From the NCBI GenBank assembly GCA_029215795.1, contig JARDYH010000001.1:184209654-184273653 (forward strand): a DNA stretch of 64,000 nt, given 5' to 3'. Source of the stretch: Anniella stebbinsi. Its lineage: Eukaryota; Chordata; Lepidosauria; Squamata; Anniellidae. Shown one piece after another: positions 52,401-57,970 of the stretch. The notes under the pieces were generated by a model that made no database searches, was not told the DNA's origin, and was given only the letters and a program-made list of their open reading frames with translations. The translations under genes and the position numbers were made by a program. How positions within the stretch are numbered: position 1 is the stretch's first letter; the number at the start of each line of letters is the position of its first letter.

Positions 52401-55400
52401 GATTCCATAGTGGCAACATTACTGTAAACACACAGTTGTGCACCGTATAGCAATTATGTTAATGCCTTGGCAATGAAGACTTGTAAGGCTGATGGTATGT
52501 GCTGACCTCCTTTGGCATAAAAATAGGAGATGAACGACTTAATAGTCTTCTGTGCATTTGCAATAGCTTTAGAGATTTGAGTTCTCCATGAGCCAGATGA
52601 TTGGAAAATTACTCCCAGATATTTATAATATTTAACCTGCTTGATTGGGTGCCCATTCGTCTGCCAGCGATGTTTGCTCCGTTTTTGAGTGAAAACTAAG
52701 ATTTTAGATTTGGCGTAGTTAAGCACTAGCTTTTCAGTTTTACAATGAATGTCCAGAGCTCTTAACAACCGCCTCAAGCCAATGCATGTCAGAGACAGCA
52801 GCAGCGCATCCTCGGCATAAAGTAGAATAGACAAAGGTCTACTTGCCAGTTTAGGAGGGTTGGAGCTTATTTCAGAAAGCCTTTTAACCTGGGAGTTGAT
52901 GTAAATGTTGAACAAAGTGGGGGCTAAGACACAGCCCTGTTTAACACTGATATAAGTTGGAATTGGTCTGGTCGAATGGCCTGCGTGGTTGCATCTCACT
53001 TGCAGCCACGTTTGATCATAGAGACTACGATTGAGAATCAGCAATCACTTGTAAGTGTTGGTGGTCTCAAGTTTCTGCCACAGCCTGTCTCTCAGGATTA
53101 GATTGAAAGCAGACTTAAAGTCAATGAAAGCCATGTAGAATGCCTCCCCCTGCCCCCAGCGACGGAAGAATATTTTTGACCAGGTGTTGTAACACAAGTC
53201 CCTGGTTGGCTGTGGAATGCTCTGGTCTAAACCCTGCCTGCTCATCTTCCAAGAGGTTTTCCTCCATCCAGCTTGAAAGTTTCTCAAGGAGGTGACTGGC
53301 AATGCTCAGTAGACTAATTGGCCTGTAATTAGAGGGACCAATCTTTTCCCTTTTCTGTATACCAGGATGATAATGGCAAGGCCCCAATCCTCTCTCTGAT
53401 CGATAGAAGTAAATAAGACTGCTAGGACCAGAGCCCACCTCTCCATGTTGGCCTTGTGCAGCTTGGGTGGAATGTTATTACTCCCAGGTGCTTTGCCCAA
53501 CTTGAGTATGGAAATAAGTCTATTGATTTCAGAAGTGGAAACAGGAGGCCAGTTAGGGAGCTTGTTCATTTCATGTCTTGGTAGTAGGGCTCCTGATTGT
53601 CTTTTTGCATACAGGACACTAAAATTTGATTCCCAGGTCTTAATAGGAATATGGAAATCCATTCCACCTGGTTTACTATGGCAACCTCTGGAGACAATTC
53701 TCCAGGAGGTGCCTAAATCACGAGCCTTGATGTAGCAATTAGATTCTGCCAACTCACTTTCGGTACCTGGTTCTTTTTCTCCTTAATTAAGTCTTTGTAT
53801 CCCTTCTTTAATGCCAGCCATTTGGAAGGAATAATAGAGGAGTCCAATTTCCTGTATAGCCTATATTTTTGGTTTGACACATTCTTGGTCAAACCAAGGT
53901 TTGGACATACAGAAGGGACACATTCCCTCAAAGGGATTTTATGAGTCAAGTGGTTTTTCAAAGATAAAACCATTTCCTGGCATGAATCCAAAACATTTTG
54001 TGGGGATCTCACCGTTAGCAAGTATCCCACTATCTAAGACAACTTTTTGAGTGTTAACATGAGCTCATGCTCTGATTTGGCTGACCATCTTATATGTGAA
54101 GCTCTAATTTCAGCTTCTGAATACAACAGAAGTTCATGGTCTGCATGGACATTCTGATTCTCAGGCTTTAGTATTACAACTAAAGGGAGGTGGTCGCTCT
54201 CAGTGCATGTACCCACCCTGCAACTGATCACCAAATTTAATAGATTGTAAGTGATAATAAAATAAGAGATATTTGTATTCACCTTGTTTATCCCCTTCTA
54301 GACCCCCATTCAGCAACACTAAACCTAAGCTATTTATCATACCTAGGAGGCAGAGTCCAGGATAATTGCAACCCTTAACTTTGGACTGCCTTTCCAATGA
54401 GCCACCTCTCTTTCGGGAGGGTATTCACCAAAGTGGTGGTAGAGTGTTTCATCATTCTGGCCAATTCTGGTATTCTGGATTCCTGCATTGAGCAGAGTGT
54501 TGGACTCGATGACCTTATACGCCCCTTCCAACTCTACGATTCCAAGATTCATTGAAATCTCCTGCCAGAATGACAAATGCTTCTAGGTGCATGGTTGTCT
54601 TTATGTTAATAAGCGCTTGCAGTCTTAACCGTCTGTCCATATTCAGCTGTTTTTGGCGCAATGGAGGTAAGTAATTTTTTAATAGGGAGAAAGAACAGAG
54701 TTTAATAACTAGGGAGATTGTGATATTGAGCAGAGTCAAAACTAATAGGGGTGGCTCAGAGTTTAGTGGAAACCAACACCCCAAGGCCTCCCTTGGGGTC
54801 ACCTCCCCTGGTGCTAGGCTCTGCTTTCAAAGTTGCAAAGCCATTGAATTCTAACTCCTCCCTTGCCCAAGTCTCTTGAAGCAATAAACTATCGTAACCA
54901 CTGATGAAGTCTCGAAAGGAGGGGTCAGCAGCTTACTCTGTCAGCCCGTAACATTCCAAGAGAGGAATGTTAATTGAGGATTCTGGTGGCAGAAATTGGG
55001 TCAGGCTAGAATATATAAAGTCTTTCTGATAGAGGAACTCAGGAGGCTATCCATTACTGTAGGGCCTGCAGAATTCAACCCCGTTGTGCTCCCTTCTTCC
55101 AACGTTATTTGCTTGATGGACTGTTGCTGGACTCTTTGGCGCCCAGTAATTCTCCTTTTGTCTGCTTGGACCTCTATTTGCCCTGCCTTCATGCTTGTCA
55201 AATGTGACTTTAGGAGGTCAAATCTATTCACAATTTCGTTTTGTGCACTGTGGGACAGAGTGCAGAAGGACTCTAATAGCCTCTGCTTCTCAATATCGAA
55301 AAAACAATATCCCCCTGGTATGACGTCCTCTATTGCACGAGGGCAACTAGATGTTGAGACTCCCTTAACTCTGGGTCTTCGCAAGTGGGAAATTTATTTT

Positions 55401-56622
55401 CAGCGTTGTCAAGATCGATTGAATTTTTATGGCTGTGGGCTTCCTCAGTTCAGGTGCTCTTTGTATGTACTATCAGACAAGGGGTGACACCTGGTTCTCA
55501 AATAGCCTAGAGACTAATATGCCACTCTGGTATAGTACACCCCTGCACTCCTTAGCAGAGCTCCATTTGCAGAATGTAACCACAAGTATGGAGACCATTG
55601 AAGTACAAGTACTTTGTATTTTGAACTTAGGGGACTTTGTCACTTTAAAAAAAAATCATGTGACAATGTCTGCTGACGTGTGTTTTTCCTATGTCTGAAA
55701 GCTGAAGCAAGGACCGTAAAAAATTTTAACTGAACACTTATTTTTCCCAGGACTTCCACGGGGAATTTTGACTCATCGATACTTCTAGATAATCCATCCC
55801 TTTGGCTCAATAGGCAGGGCTAATGTGTTGCAAAGACTCCTCCAAGGCATGTTCCTGCCCCCACGACTTACAGTACCTATTGGTAGAAAAACAAAGTGTT
55901 TGCTCCGGAGCTCACCTCATTTTGCTTTCAAATTTTCTCTTCCTCTTCATCTGCACCAATGATGGTCCCATCCTTCAAACAACTCAATTTCAGTAGCCCT
56001 ACTGGGGACTCATTGCTGAATGCTCTCCAATTACAGTTGAGAGCAATGACAGCAAACATAGTGGTCCATTGGAATGTCAACTAGGCACAGCTTGCAAGCA
56101 CTGCTCTTTTTAGGTGCCAAGCTCTTGGGAAACCCCTACAGGCAGTTCTTGCGGAGAGTAAAGACAAGACAAAGACCTTTCCCTCCAACAAGATGGAGGA
56201 TTGTAAGGCTAAACCAAAACAGTCACTTTGCTCCTACAAACTAATATTCAGGTCACAGGGATTTATGGGGTCCAAATCCAAATAGCCATCTACAGAAGCA
56301 AAACCAACCAGCCTCCAGCTCAGTGTCATCCATTAATCAGCATTTGAGCATGCCCTAATAATGTTTCATCTTCCTTATGAAGTTTGAATCGCATTTGATT
56401 TAATGCTAATTTATTCACTTCACACTTAGTGACTTAACTGAGGGTTTCATTTTTTGTTAAACAGATTTTTTGGGTCACACTGAAGTTCCAGTAGCCAAAA
56501 TCAGAACAGAGCAAGAAAACAAGGGACCTATAACTAAACGTTTACTGCTGCATGAGGTACCAACAGGTGAAATTTGGGTGCGCTTTGATCTGCAATTATT
56601 TGACCAGAAAACACTCCTTTGA
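12168..56622 (+). CDS. ITSN2: Intersectin-2, C-terminal part (10 exons, 5'-partial)
   Basis: Joined exons: 12168-12274, 22491-22674, 25200-25298, 25525-25692, 34491-34703, 36424-36545, 42723-42805, 43980-44063, 44497-44670, 56465-56622. They total 1392 bases and read through in one frame to TGA, giving 463 residues. Intersectins are endocytic scaffolds; the long form carries a C-terminal DH-PH module, a guanine-nucleotide exchange factor for Cdc42, and a C2 domain. Here residues 1-~186 are DH, ~187-312 PH and ~328-455 C2. Landmarks are [72 protein letters not shown] and the C-terminus [13 protein letters not shown]. The ending in QKTLL, with [20 protein letters not shown], fits the ITSN2 paralogue from family knowledge; ITSN1 ends differently. 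All introns are GT-AG and phases agree at every junction. The start lies upstream of the window. Introns are swollen by transposons. Confidence 0.95.
12381..12470 (-). repeat. Short SINE-like fragment
   Basis: The text ggctgcaatcctataccca, then cattgagctcaatt, resembles, on the opposite strand, the squamate motif seen near 30870-31130 and 31960-32010 (ttcaatgggrcttactt). A short degraded piece. Confidence 0.4.
12480..13381. other. Intron without recognised features
   Basis: AT-rich, no frames of interest. Two similar ~60 base stretches at ~13110-13250 (ttgaccttatttactatgtg and ttgacttttttcattgtata, each followed by a tgcttttatt word) suggest a small local duplication. Confidence 0.45.
13382..13522 (+). 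repeat. DIRS left inverted terminal repeat
   Basis: Starts cattcccacatatgggcttc and includes cccctcccccactgtcc. Its complement recurs at 21171-21308 with scattered differences. Confidence 0.85.
15255..16185 (-). mobile_element. Insertion in DIRS gag, possible solo LTR
   Basis: About 930 bp unlike its DIRS flanks. On the - strand it shows a TATATAG box-like site near 16075-16081 and CAATAAAAGAAG about 70 bases before the left end, the order of promoter and poly-A signal in an LTR. A (CA)n run is at 15739-15762. Exact ends and a target duplication could not be fixed, so the LTR reading is tentative. Confidence 0.35.
15739..15762. repeat. (CA)n microsatellite
   Basis: Twelve CA units. Confidence 0.9.
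17088..19561 (+). pseudogene. DIRS reverse transcriptase-RNase H, broken
   Basis: The RT begins near [20 protein letters not shown], with [12 protein letters not shown] (17419-17480) as the first catalytic block. A TIR element then interrupts the gene. After it come [16 protein letters not shown] (altered YLDDWLI motif), [20 protein letters not shown], and the RNase H part [14 protein letters not shown] and [18 protein letters not shown] at 18947-18949 is in frame. Two frameshifts follow ([15 protein letters not shown] sits in another frame, [15 protein letters not shown] in the first). Confidence 0.88.
17595..18287. mobile_element. TIR element inserted in DIRS RT
   Basis: A 693 bp insertion with terminal inverted repeats TACTGTATTTCACCGA and, on the opposite strand, TACCGTATTTCATCGA, extending into TAAGA(T/C)GCAC words. 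RT coding text stops and resumes on its two sides. A TA duplication is possible. The centre holds a palindrome (17981-18056) around ATCTCGCGAGAT. GC-rich, with no transposase. Confidence 0.85.
19147..20577 (+). CDS. DIRS tyrosine recombinase (intact frame)
   Basis: An open frame of 476 codons; the recognisable enzyme starts near 19560 ([20 protein letters not shown]), so the true start is uncertain. Catalytic residues of the family are visible: Arg in [10 protein letters not shown] (residues 288-289), His-x-x-Arg in [10 protein letters not shown] (His 418) and the tyrosine in FVKHYKLD (Tyr 454). Tyrosine recombinases of DIRS elements insert the circular cDNA without target duplication. It overlaps the end of RT-RNase H in another phase, as is usual. 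No in-frame stop, in contrast to the upstream genes. Confidence 0.88.
   Translation: MLSPTNGNWRLILSVTNSKLGDIHSWTYSPLSLLLQRRARRKFSRRCISGNVVGSVSLSVSSISSAVQGSEKDPARQVELHTDHPLVSKTSVVFHSSAHSNGSILPIAVVPGPDNAQSGSSKTPRHSNLVPNCLENPIGNHLPSIPKEVQDVLDASKKQAAKKSSSSKWTMFTVFAADHNFDPFNGSLVDILHFLSRLYEKGLKYSSVRVYVAAISSFRLPISGFIVFTHPLVRQFLKGLKNLVPPVRSFIPLVLKVLSLKSFEPMATCDLRLLSWKIAFLVAISSARRVSELYTLRIYHPYLIFHKDKVVLCTDVSFLPKVVSEFHIRLPIVLPAFFQSPQTDIERTMHMLNVRRNLAFYKFRTESFHKTQRLFVCYGGPNKGMTVSTQQLASWIKQLIQLLYKLNNRTLTGAVKAHSTRSVSASMAFSRGIPLDTLCKAATWATPTTFVKHYKLDMKAREDCTFGRAVLASVLG
20649..20709 (+). repeat. DIRS internal complementary arm, left
   Basis: AGAAAGACAGGTTGCTTACC to cattcacac. It pairs with 21301-21360 in inverse orientation with roughly ten mismatches, the DIRS internal complementary region. 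Confidence 0.8.
20733..21088 (+). mobile_element. MITE family M1, copy 3
   Basis: About 356 bp starting GGCTGCCTCTACACGAG and ending near AGAGGGGGTC, inserted between the two complementary arms of the DIRS element. The interior is close to copy 1 (shared AACAACCGGTAAGGCCACC). The flanking 3 bp repeat is unclear. Confidence 0.88.
21171..21308 (-). repeat. DIRS right inverted terminal repeat
   Basis: Inverse complement of 13382-13522 (agatgggcgggaacc..., tcagcgtaaaataattt), ending at catatctgtg. Confidence 0.85.
21361..22490. other. Intron before ITSN2 exon b
   Basis: No gene or repeat recognised. The right end is the exon b acceptor tract. Confidence 0.45.
22491..22674 (+). CDS. ITSN2: ITSN2 exon b (DH domain)
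   Basis: The acceptor is tttctaccag. The exon starts with the third base of the split Lys and reads [19 protein letters not shown] to EPEFKEFLK (184 bases, ending in phase 0). The donor is gtatac, weaker than consensus, but the next exon continues the conserved protein exactly. It covers central DH helices. Confidence 0.94.
22675..23289. other. Intron without recognised features
   Basis: AT-rich and non-coding; no repeat recognised. Confidence 0.45.
23290..23900 (-). pseudogene. L1-like ORF2 C-terminal fragment
   Basis: Read on the - strand, broken text includes a cysteine-type [15 protein letters not shown] segment and [14 protein letters not shown], resembling the L1 ORF2 tail seen at 5531-5869 (GTQIHMWWESGRVKK). 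A separate 5'-truncated copy, strongly decayed; the A-rich end was not located. Confidence 0.55.
23997..24222. mobile_element. MITE family M2, copy 1
   Basis: 226 bp with inverted ends GGCTGAATTCGGACAACACG and CCGAATTCAGCC, flanked by ACT on both sides (23994-23996, 24223-24225). The interior word ACAACACGATAGTCAA is repeated inside. A second copy is at 50630-50844. Confidence 0.92.
24226..25199. other. Intron before ITSN2 exon c
   Basis: A 117-codon - frame (24699-24346) has no recognised motif. Two ~50 base stretches (near 24866 and 24976; each contains gagccaaat) repeat imperfectly. Otherwise nothing seen. Confidence 0.4.
25200..25298 (+). CDS. ITSN2: ITSN2 exon c (DH domain)
   Basis: The acceptor is aacttgtag and the donor gtgagt. 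33 codons encode [10 protein letters not shown] and the DH signature region around [17 protein letters not shown], the most conserved RhoGEF helix. Phase 0 on both sides. Confidence 0.95.
25525..25692 (+). CDS. ITSN2: ITSN2 exon d (end of DH)
   Basis: The acceptor is tttttgtacag and the donor gtaact. 56 codons in phase 0 read [20 protein letters not shown] and continue through [18 protein letters not shown] to QCEGLVE. This is the C-terminal DH helix and the linker to PH. Confidence 0.95.
25693..26106. other. Intron after ITSN2 exon d
   Basis: No gene or repeat recognised. Confidence 0.4.
26107..26545 (-). mobile_element. LINE-A 3' end, truncated
   Basis: The (TTTA)n run is followed by ATTTTTATACCGCCCCATAG and AGCTCCCTGGGCAGTTCACA, the complement of the LINE-A tail (compare 45461-45540). 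It continues into the RT C-terminus complement (agctcattccacagccgagg). Confidence 0.8.
26560..27410 (+). pseudogene. Degenerate DIRS-like RT-RNase H relic
   Basis: Frames read [20 protein letters not shown], parallel to [12 protein letters not shown] in the DIRS at 18800, with other broken pieces around it. It is part of an older DIRS-type element whose recombinase relic lies at 28430-29140, separated by LINE insertions. Confidence 0.6.
27415..27980 (-). mobile_element. LINE-A relic
   Basis: Begins with the tail complement (atttctatacgcccaatagatgaagctctctggg), then text matching 46880-47050 and 47160 of the longer copy (caggcctgaagctgattgaaatgg; ggcaaggatcaa). A CR1 tail lies inside (27843-27932). 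Confidence 0.7.
27843..27932 (+). mobile_element. CR1 3' end, short
   Basis: Contains gagcagggggttggactcaa and ttccaactctactgttctatgattc, the CR1 3' terminus with its ATTCTATG-type end. Only about 90 bases were inserted. Confidence 0.8.
27985..28170 (-). pseudogene. CR1 RT fragment
   Basis: The - frame reads [20 protein letters not shown] and [20 protein letters not shown], the CR1 RT segment equivalent to + text at 50450-50570. Truncated on both sides. Confidence 0.75.
28430..29140 (+). pseudogene. Degenerate DIRS-like tyrosine recombinase relic
   Basis: Broken frames contain [20 protein letters not shown] (first catalytic Arg region) and, near 29045, [15 protein letters not shown], the His-x-x-Arg block. 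LTKLPFEP matches LTAKPFEPLATIDLR of the 62.4 kb copy more closely than the 13-21 kb copy. No terminal repeats were found. Confidence 0.65.
29226..29350. repeat. Short inverted interspersed repeat R3, copy 1
   Basis: The word ctccagatgtttgagattac, then tcccagcattcct, and the inverse gttgtagtccaacacctttgg show internal symmetry. Related copies lie at 57850-57970 and 61672-61735. The pattern is a very common small repeat of reptile genomes; class not assigned. Confidence 0.65.
29795..30200. repeat. Three-part inverted repeat
   Basis: gatccgttcatcccttgatt (29878-29897) faces caagggatgaacagatct (29918-29935) in inverse orientation, and a third related stretch (30080-30195) contains caaggcatgaacggatct and aaagtttcatctctttatct, the inverse of 29805-29825. 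It could be a fold-back element or a small rearranged duplication. Confidence 0.6.
30875..31140 (+). repeat. SINE-like repeats in tandem
   Basis: The word gggcttactcccaa(g/a)taagtg and ctta tgtctac(t/c)cag occur twice (30878-30935 and 30950-31000), with ttcaatgggg between. Further pieces lie at 31965-32020 and 32625-32700. Confidence 0.5.
31375..31640 (-). mobile_element. LINE 3' tail with (GAT)n
   Basis: (GGT)n and (GAT)n runs (31378-31425) lead into cgcctttttcccaatagtgg and ggcagcttacaaattaaaac, the same tail as at 44111-44240. Only the 3' end is present; the family differs from LINE-A. Confidence 0.6.
32103..32533. mobile_element. Fold-back hAT-like element with 8 bp TSD
   Basis: 431 bp with ends TAGGGTGTCCAGAT and, inversely, TAGGGTGACCAGAT. 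Perfect 8 bp duplications TTAATTGT lie at 32095-32102 and 32534-32541. The core 32255-32417 is a 163 bp near-perfect palindrome centred on TGACGTCA. No transposase. The 8 bp duplication and TAGGGTG ends point to the hAT superfamily. Confidence 0.93.
32542..34480. other. Intron before ITSN2 exon e
   Basis: A SINE-like fragment lies at 32625-32700. The rest is AT-rich and non-coding with no family recognised. Confidence 0.4.
34491..34703 (+). CDS. ITSN2: ITSN2 exon e (PH domain)
   Basis: The acceptor is tttctttcttag. 71 codons run from [15 protein letters not shown] through [19 protein letters not shown] to QFKMYKV. The donor is placed at GTG|gtgagt; this gives MYKV where I expect Thr at the last position. 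Use of the upstream GT of the duplicated gtg would break the phase. A fold-back element lies 90 bases downstream of the donor. Confidence 0.93.
34794..35522. mobile_element. Fold-back hAT-like element beside PH exon
   Basis: 729 bp with ends TAGGGCTGTGCAAGCTTCGA and, inversely, TACGGCTGTGCAAGCTTCGA. Perfect 8 bp duplications CCCTTTAC lie at 34786-34793 and 35523-35530. The interior folds back (ggaatactccattgacc near 35098 against ggtcaatggagtattc near 35242). Open frames inside are by-products of the symmetry. It starts 90 bases after the exon e donor. Confidence 0.93.
35531..35965. other. Intron without recognised features
   Basis: No gene or repeat recognised. Confidence 0.4.
35969..36324 (-). 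mobile_element. MITE family M1, copy 4
   Basis: 356 bp from GGCCTCATCTACAAG to CTTGTAGAGGCAGCC, flanked by TTA on both sides (35966-35968, 36325-36327). The interior belongs with copies 1 and 3. It lies 99 bases upstream of ITSN2 exon f. Confidence 0.93.
36424..36545 (+). CDS. ITSN2: ITSN2 exon f (PH domain)
   Basis: The acceptor is tgtttcttccag and the donor gtgagc. It encodes [20 protein letters not shown] then [20 protein letters not shown] and two bases of a split Arg. It sits 99 bases beyond a MITE copy (35969-36324). Confidence 0.95.
36546..37390. other. Intron after ITSN2 exon f
   Basis: AT-rich; no gene or repeat family recognised. Confidence 0.4.
37391..38030. repeat. GC-rich hairpin repeat G1, copy 1
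   Basis: Contains ctttgcccctagatggcttt near 37920 and an inverted pair GATGGCTTTGCACTGGC / GCCAGTGCGAAGCCATC (37933-37992). A related element is at 43160-43555. Ends and target duplications were not found. Open frames in it lack motifs. Confidence 0.6.
38637..38990 (+). mobile_element. CR1 3' end, 5'-truncated
   Basis: Starts ggggagacatgatagtactc, matching 51484 onward of the longer CR1, through ggaaaaacttcctgactg, and ends actattctaagattctatgatt. About 350 bp of the C-terminal RT and the 3' UTR. Confidence 0.92.
38991..41112. other. Intron without recognised gene
   Basis: Holds simple repeats: (GA)n at 39728-39744, (CCCT)n at ~39762-39783 and (GT)n at 40894-40912. No coding or TE signature seen. 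Confidence 0.4.
39726..39784. repeat. (GA)n and (CCCT)n simple repeats
   Basis: A gagagaga run and then ctccctccctccctcc runs, low complexity. Confidence 0.85.
41113..41428. mobile_element. Fold-back hAT-like element
   Basis: 316 bp with inverted ends GGCTGACCATATGAAAAGGA and CTTTTCATATGGTCAGCC; most of each half pairs with the other (ccctcttcatcacaacagtt against aactgtggtgatgaagaggg). Flanks gaggcata and taagcata agree at six of eight bases, a decayed 8 bp duplication. No coding content. Confidence 0.88.
41431..42722. other. Intron before ITSN2 exon g
   Basis: No family recognised. A 158-codon + frame (42077-42553) has no motif, splice support or homology that I recognise. Confidence 0.35.
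42723..42805 (+). CDS. ITSN2: ITSN2 exon g (PH to C2 linker)
   Basis: The acceptor is catttttgcag. It completes Arg and reads [20 protein letters not shown] then KYEQAYQ. The donor is gtgctg, a poor consensus, but phase and sequence continue into the next exon. It forms the C-terminal PH helix. Confidence 0.93.
43160..43555. repeat. GC-rich hairpin repeat G1, copy 2
   Basis: Shares ctctttgcccctggatggct (near 43453) with copy 1 and has its own inverted pair GGCTTTGAATCTGC / GCAGATTCGGAGCC (43467-43521). Boundaries uncertain. Confidence 0.6.
43980..44063 (+). CDS. ITSN2: ITSN2 exon h (start of C2)
   Basis: The acceptor is ctttttcag and the donor gtaata. It encodes [20 protein letters not shown] then ELKACKPN and the first base of Gly: the first beta strand of the C2 domain. 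Confidence 0.94.
44111..44240 (-). mobile_element. LINE 3' tail with (ATT)n(GTT)n
   Basis: attattatt and gttgttgtt runs, tatttatttatatcccacct, then cccaataatgggactgaagg and ggcttacaaattaaaaca: the same 3' tail as 31375-31640. It lies between ITSN2 exons h and i. Confidence 0.6.
44497..44670 (+). CDS. ITSN2: ITSN2 exon i (C2 domain)
   Basis: The acceptor is gtgttaag and the donor gtatgt. It reads [20 protein letters not shown] then [20 protein letters not shown] and [10 protein letters not shown]. It includes acidic loop residues typical of C2 calcium or lipid binding. Confidence 0.95.
44671..45460. other. Start of the last ITSN2 intron
   Basis: No gene or repeat recognised before the LINE-A tail. 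Confidence 0.4.
45671..48560 (-). pseudogene. LINE-A endonuclease-reverse transcriptase, frameshifted
   Basis: N-terminal endonuclease: [20 protein letters not shown] (near 48440), [32 protein letters not shown] and [11 protein letters not shown] (48389-47880). Then 47285-46812 [20 protein letters not shown]. The longest frame, 46840-45671 (389 aa), has [38 protein letters not shown], the catalytic YTDD (46513-46524), and [20 protein letters not shown]. Function is target-primed reverse transcription. At least four phase changes separate the blocks. Confidence 0.88.
48745..48790. repeat. (CAAA)n simple repeat
   Basis: An aaacaaacaaac run inside the 5' region of LINE-A. Confidence 0.85.
49948..51646 (+). 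pseudogene. CR1 reverse transcriptase, broken
   Basis: The frame 49948-50421 reads [33 protein letters not shown] and [16 protein letters not shown]. After frameshifts, YLDFSKAF text lies near 50540. Following the MITE, 50850-51176 has [12 protein letters not shown] and the catalytic FADD (50945-50956), with [18 protein letters not shown]. The final frame 51401-51646 carries [20 protein letters not shown]. Inactive. Confidence 0.9.
50630..50844. mobile_element. MITE family M2, copy 2
   Basis: 215 bp starting GGCTCAGTTCAGATGACACA and ending GTCCGAATTGAGCC, flanked by AAT (50627-50629, 50845-50847). It sits inside CR1; removing it restores gactcaatgagtgc. Contains two TTAGGG-like units by chance (taaccctaaccctag). 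Confidence 0.92.
52238..54802 (-). pseudogene. LINE-C endonuclease-reverse transcriptase, broken
   Basis: Endonuclease pieces: [13 protein letters not shown] (54802-54515) and [14 protein letters not shown] (54282-54034, the SDH motif). [22 protein letters not shown] (53752-53306), [20 protein letters not shown] and [18 protein letters not shown] (53438-53121), [20 protein letters not shown], then frame 53044-52454 with [20 protein letters not shown] and an altered catalytic box YAED. 52453-52238 continues [10 protein letters not shown]. Frames break repeatedly. Confidence 0.82.
54478..54548 (+). mobile_element. CR1 3' end nested in LINE-C
   Basis: ggattcctgcattgagcaga, then gttggactcgatgacctta and ccttccaactctacgattcc: the last ~70 bases of CR1 only, inside the LINE-C endonuclease. 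Confidence 0.85.
55001..55384 (-). pseudogene. LINE-C ORF1-like frame
   Basis: A 127-codon - frame with [20 protein letters not shown] and [20 protein letters not shown], a possible coiled-coil segment, upstream of the LINE-C endonuclease. Function inferred from position only. Confidence 0.4.
55701..56464. other. End of last ITSN2 intron
   Basis: No gene or repeat recognised; ends in the acceptor of the last coding exon. Confidence 0.4.
56465..56622 (+). CDS. ITSN2: ITSN2 last coding exon (end of C2, stop)
   Basis: The acceptor is gttaaacag. It encodes the split Asp, [20 protein letters not shown], then [20 protein letters not shown] and DQKTLL followed by TGA (56620-56622). The preceding intron (44671-56464, about 11.8 kb) is filled by three LINEs. 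Confidence 0.95.
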
Positions 56623-57292
56623 AAGAAAAAAAGATGCGTTGTGACAAATTTAGGATGAACTGCTCCCATTGGATGGAAAATGTTTTACAAATAATTCTTC
56701 ACATAAGCAGAGTTTGTGCTGCAAAATCACTTCACCTAGTCTCTTGTTAATTATTTCTTTGCTGTATTATGCACGTATGTTAGTGGCAATCTATGCAATG
56801 CAAAATGTACTGTATAGAAGAGACTGTAGGACAGTGCCTTTATTGATATTGAAAATTTTGAATGATGATGCCAATGTTTCCATGTTCAGCTCTCTTAAAA
56901 GTATTAACTAGGAATCTGGCATTTTAAAAATGTTTACTGTTTACATTGATGAGGGAGAGAGGGGGGGAATGGTTTAGTTCAGGGTTAGAATAATTTCATC
57001 TCTATCCTGGAAAATATGATCTGCTTGAGCTTCATCTCAGGATATTAATTGTAGGTAATATATGCTGAAGCCTTAGCACTTCAGGATCATTTAAACACTG
57101 TATACTTAAAAACAGAGTATAGTTCTTTATATAGTTCTGTACTGATGAGGAAATAACAATTTCTCTCTCACTATTAACCATTTTCTGGTTATAAAAAGGA
57201 ATAACTAGGAAAAAAAATAATAGATCTATAATAATGTGGATACTTTTCACTTTATATATAGATATGTGAAAAATATCTGGGTTTTCTTGCAG

Positions 57293-57353
57293 ACTCCCCA
57301 TAGAATGTGCACCTTTAAGACTTGTCCTAGGCAAAGATCCCAAGGCTGAAAAT
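57293..57353 (+). other. Exon-like stretch after ITSN2 stop (unassigned)
   Basis: A good acceptor (gttttcttgcag) precedes and gtaaga follows a 61-base open segment reading LPIECAPLRLVLGKDPKAEN. It lies in the presumed ITSN2 3' UTR. It may be a real exon of another transcript or chance; I do not recognise the peptide. Confidence 0.25.
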
Positions 57354-57849
57354 GTAAGATAGTCACACCAAGATCTGTATACCAATTTAAATTTATTAAT
57401 ATAAATTGTCTAAAGATATATATGGAGTCATATTGATTTTCTAAAGCATATTTTATTGTACTGCTGAATGTGAAAGAATGAGAAGTAATACAGGAATTAA
57501 AACCAAGAAAAAAATGAACAAAATGTTAATCACATGTGTTACAGGAATTGCTCATAGGATTTTATGGGATTTAAAATAAGCAGCAAAAGCTTTTAGAGCC
57601 AAAGTGCCCACCAGAAACTCCTCCTGTGCAAAAGCTACCCTGAAAGATCTCTAGCACAGCTACTGTGATTTCAGGTGCACGTTACAAAACAAGCACTATG
57701 AACCATGCTCATTATTGGGAATGTTACGAAAAACATGTAGATGTAGCTTTTAGATGTTTGATGAACAGAAAAATCCATGACACAGGGGCATCTCTGATAT
57801 TTAAGCACTGCTTTTAATTTAAATGAATAGAGTTGTATCCCTTAGATCA

Positions 57850-57970
57850 GCCTTCACCAACGTGGTTCCTTCCCGATATTTTGAACTACATTTCCCAGCA
57901 TTCTTTACCATTGGCCATGTTGGCTAGGGCTGATGGAAGTGAGAACACCAGGTTGGGGAAGGCGGCCTTA
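57850..57970. repeat. Short interspersed repeat R3, copy 2
   Basis: tttcccagcattctttacca, then ttggctagggctgatggaag and ccaggttggggaaggc match the R3 pattern at 29226-29350. Confidence 0.65.

Larger units (their letters stand above)
51950..55700 (-). mobile_element. LINE-C non-LTR retrotransposon
   Basis: Coding text runs on - from ~55384 (ORF1-like) to 52454 (RT). The 3' end is near 51950; exact ends were not found. It is distinct in sequence from L1, CR1 and LINE-A. A ~70 bp CR1 tail interrupts it at 54478-54548. A related RT fragment is at 1495-1740. Clade not assigned. Confidence 0.75.
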
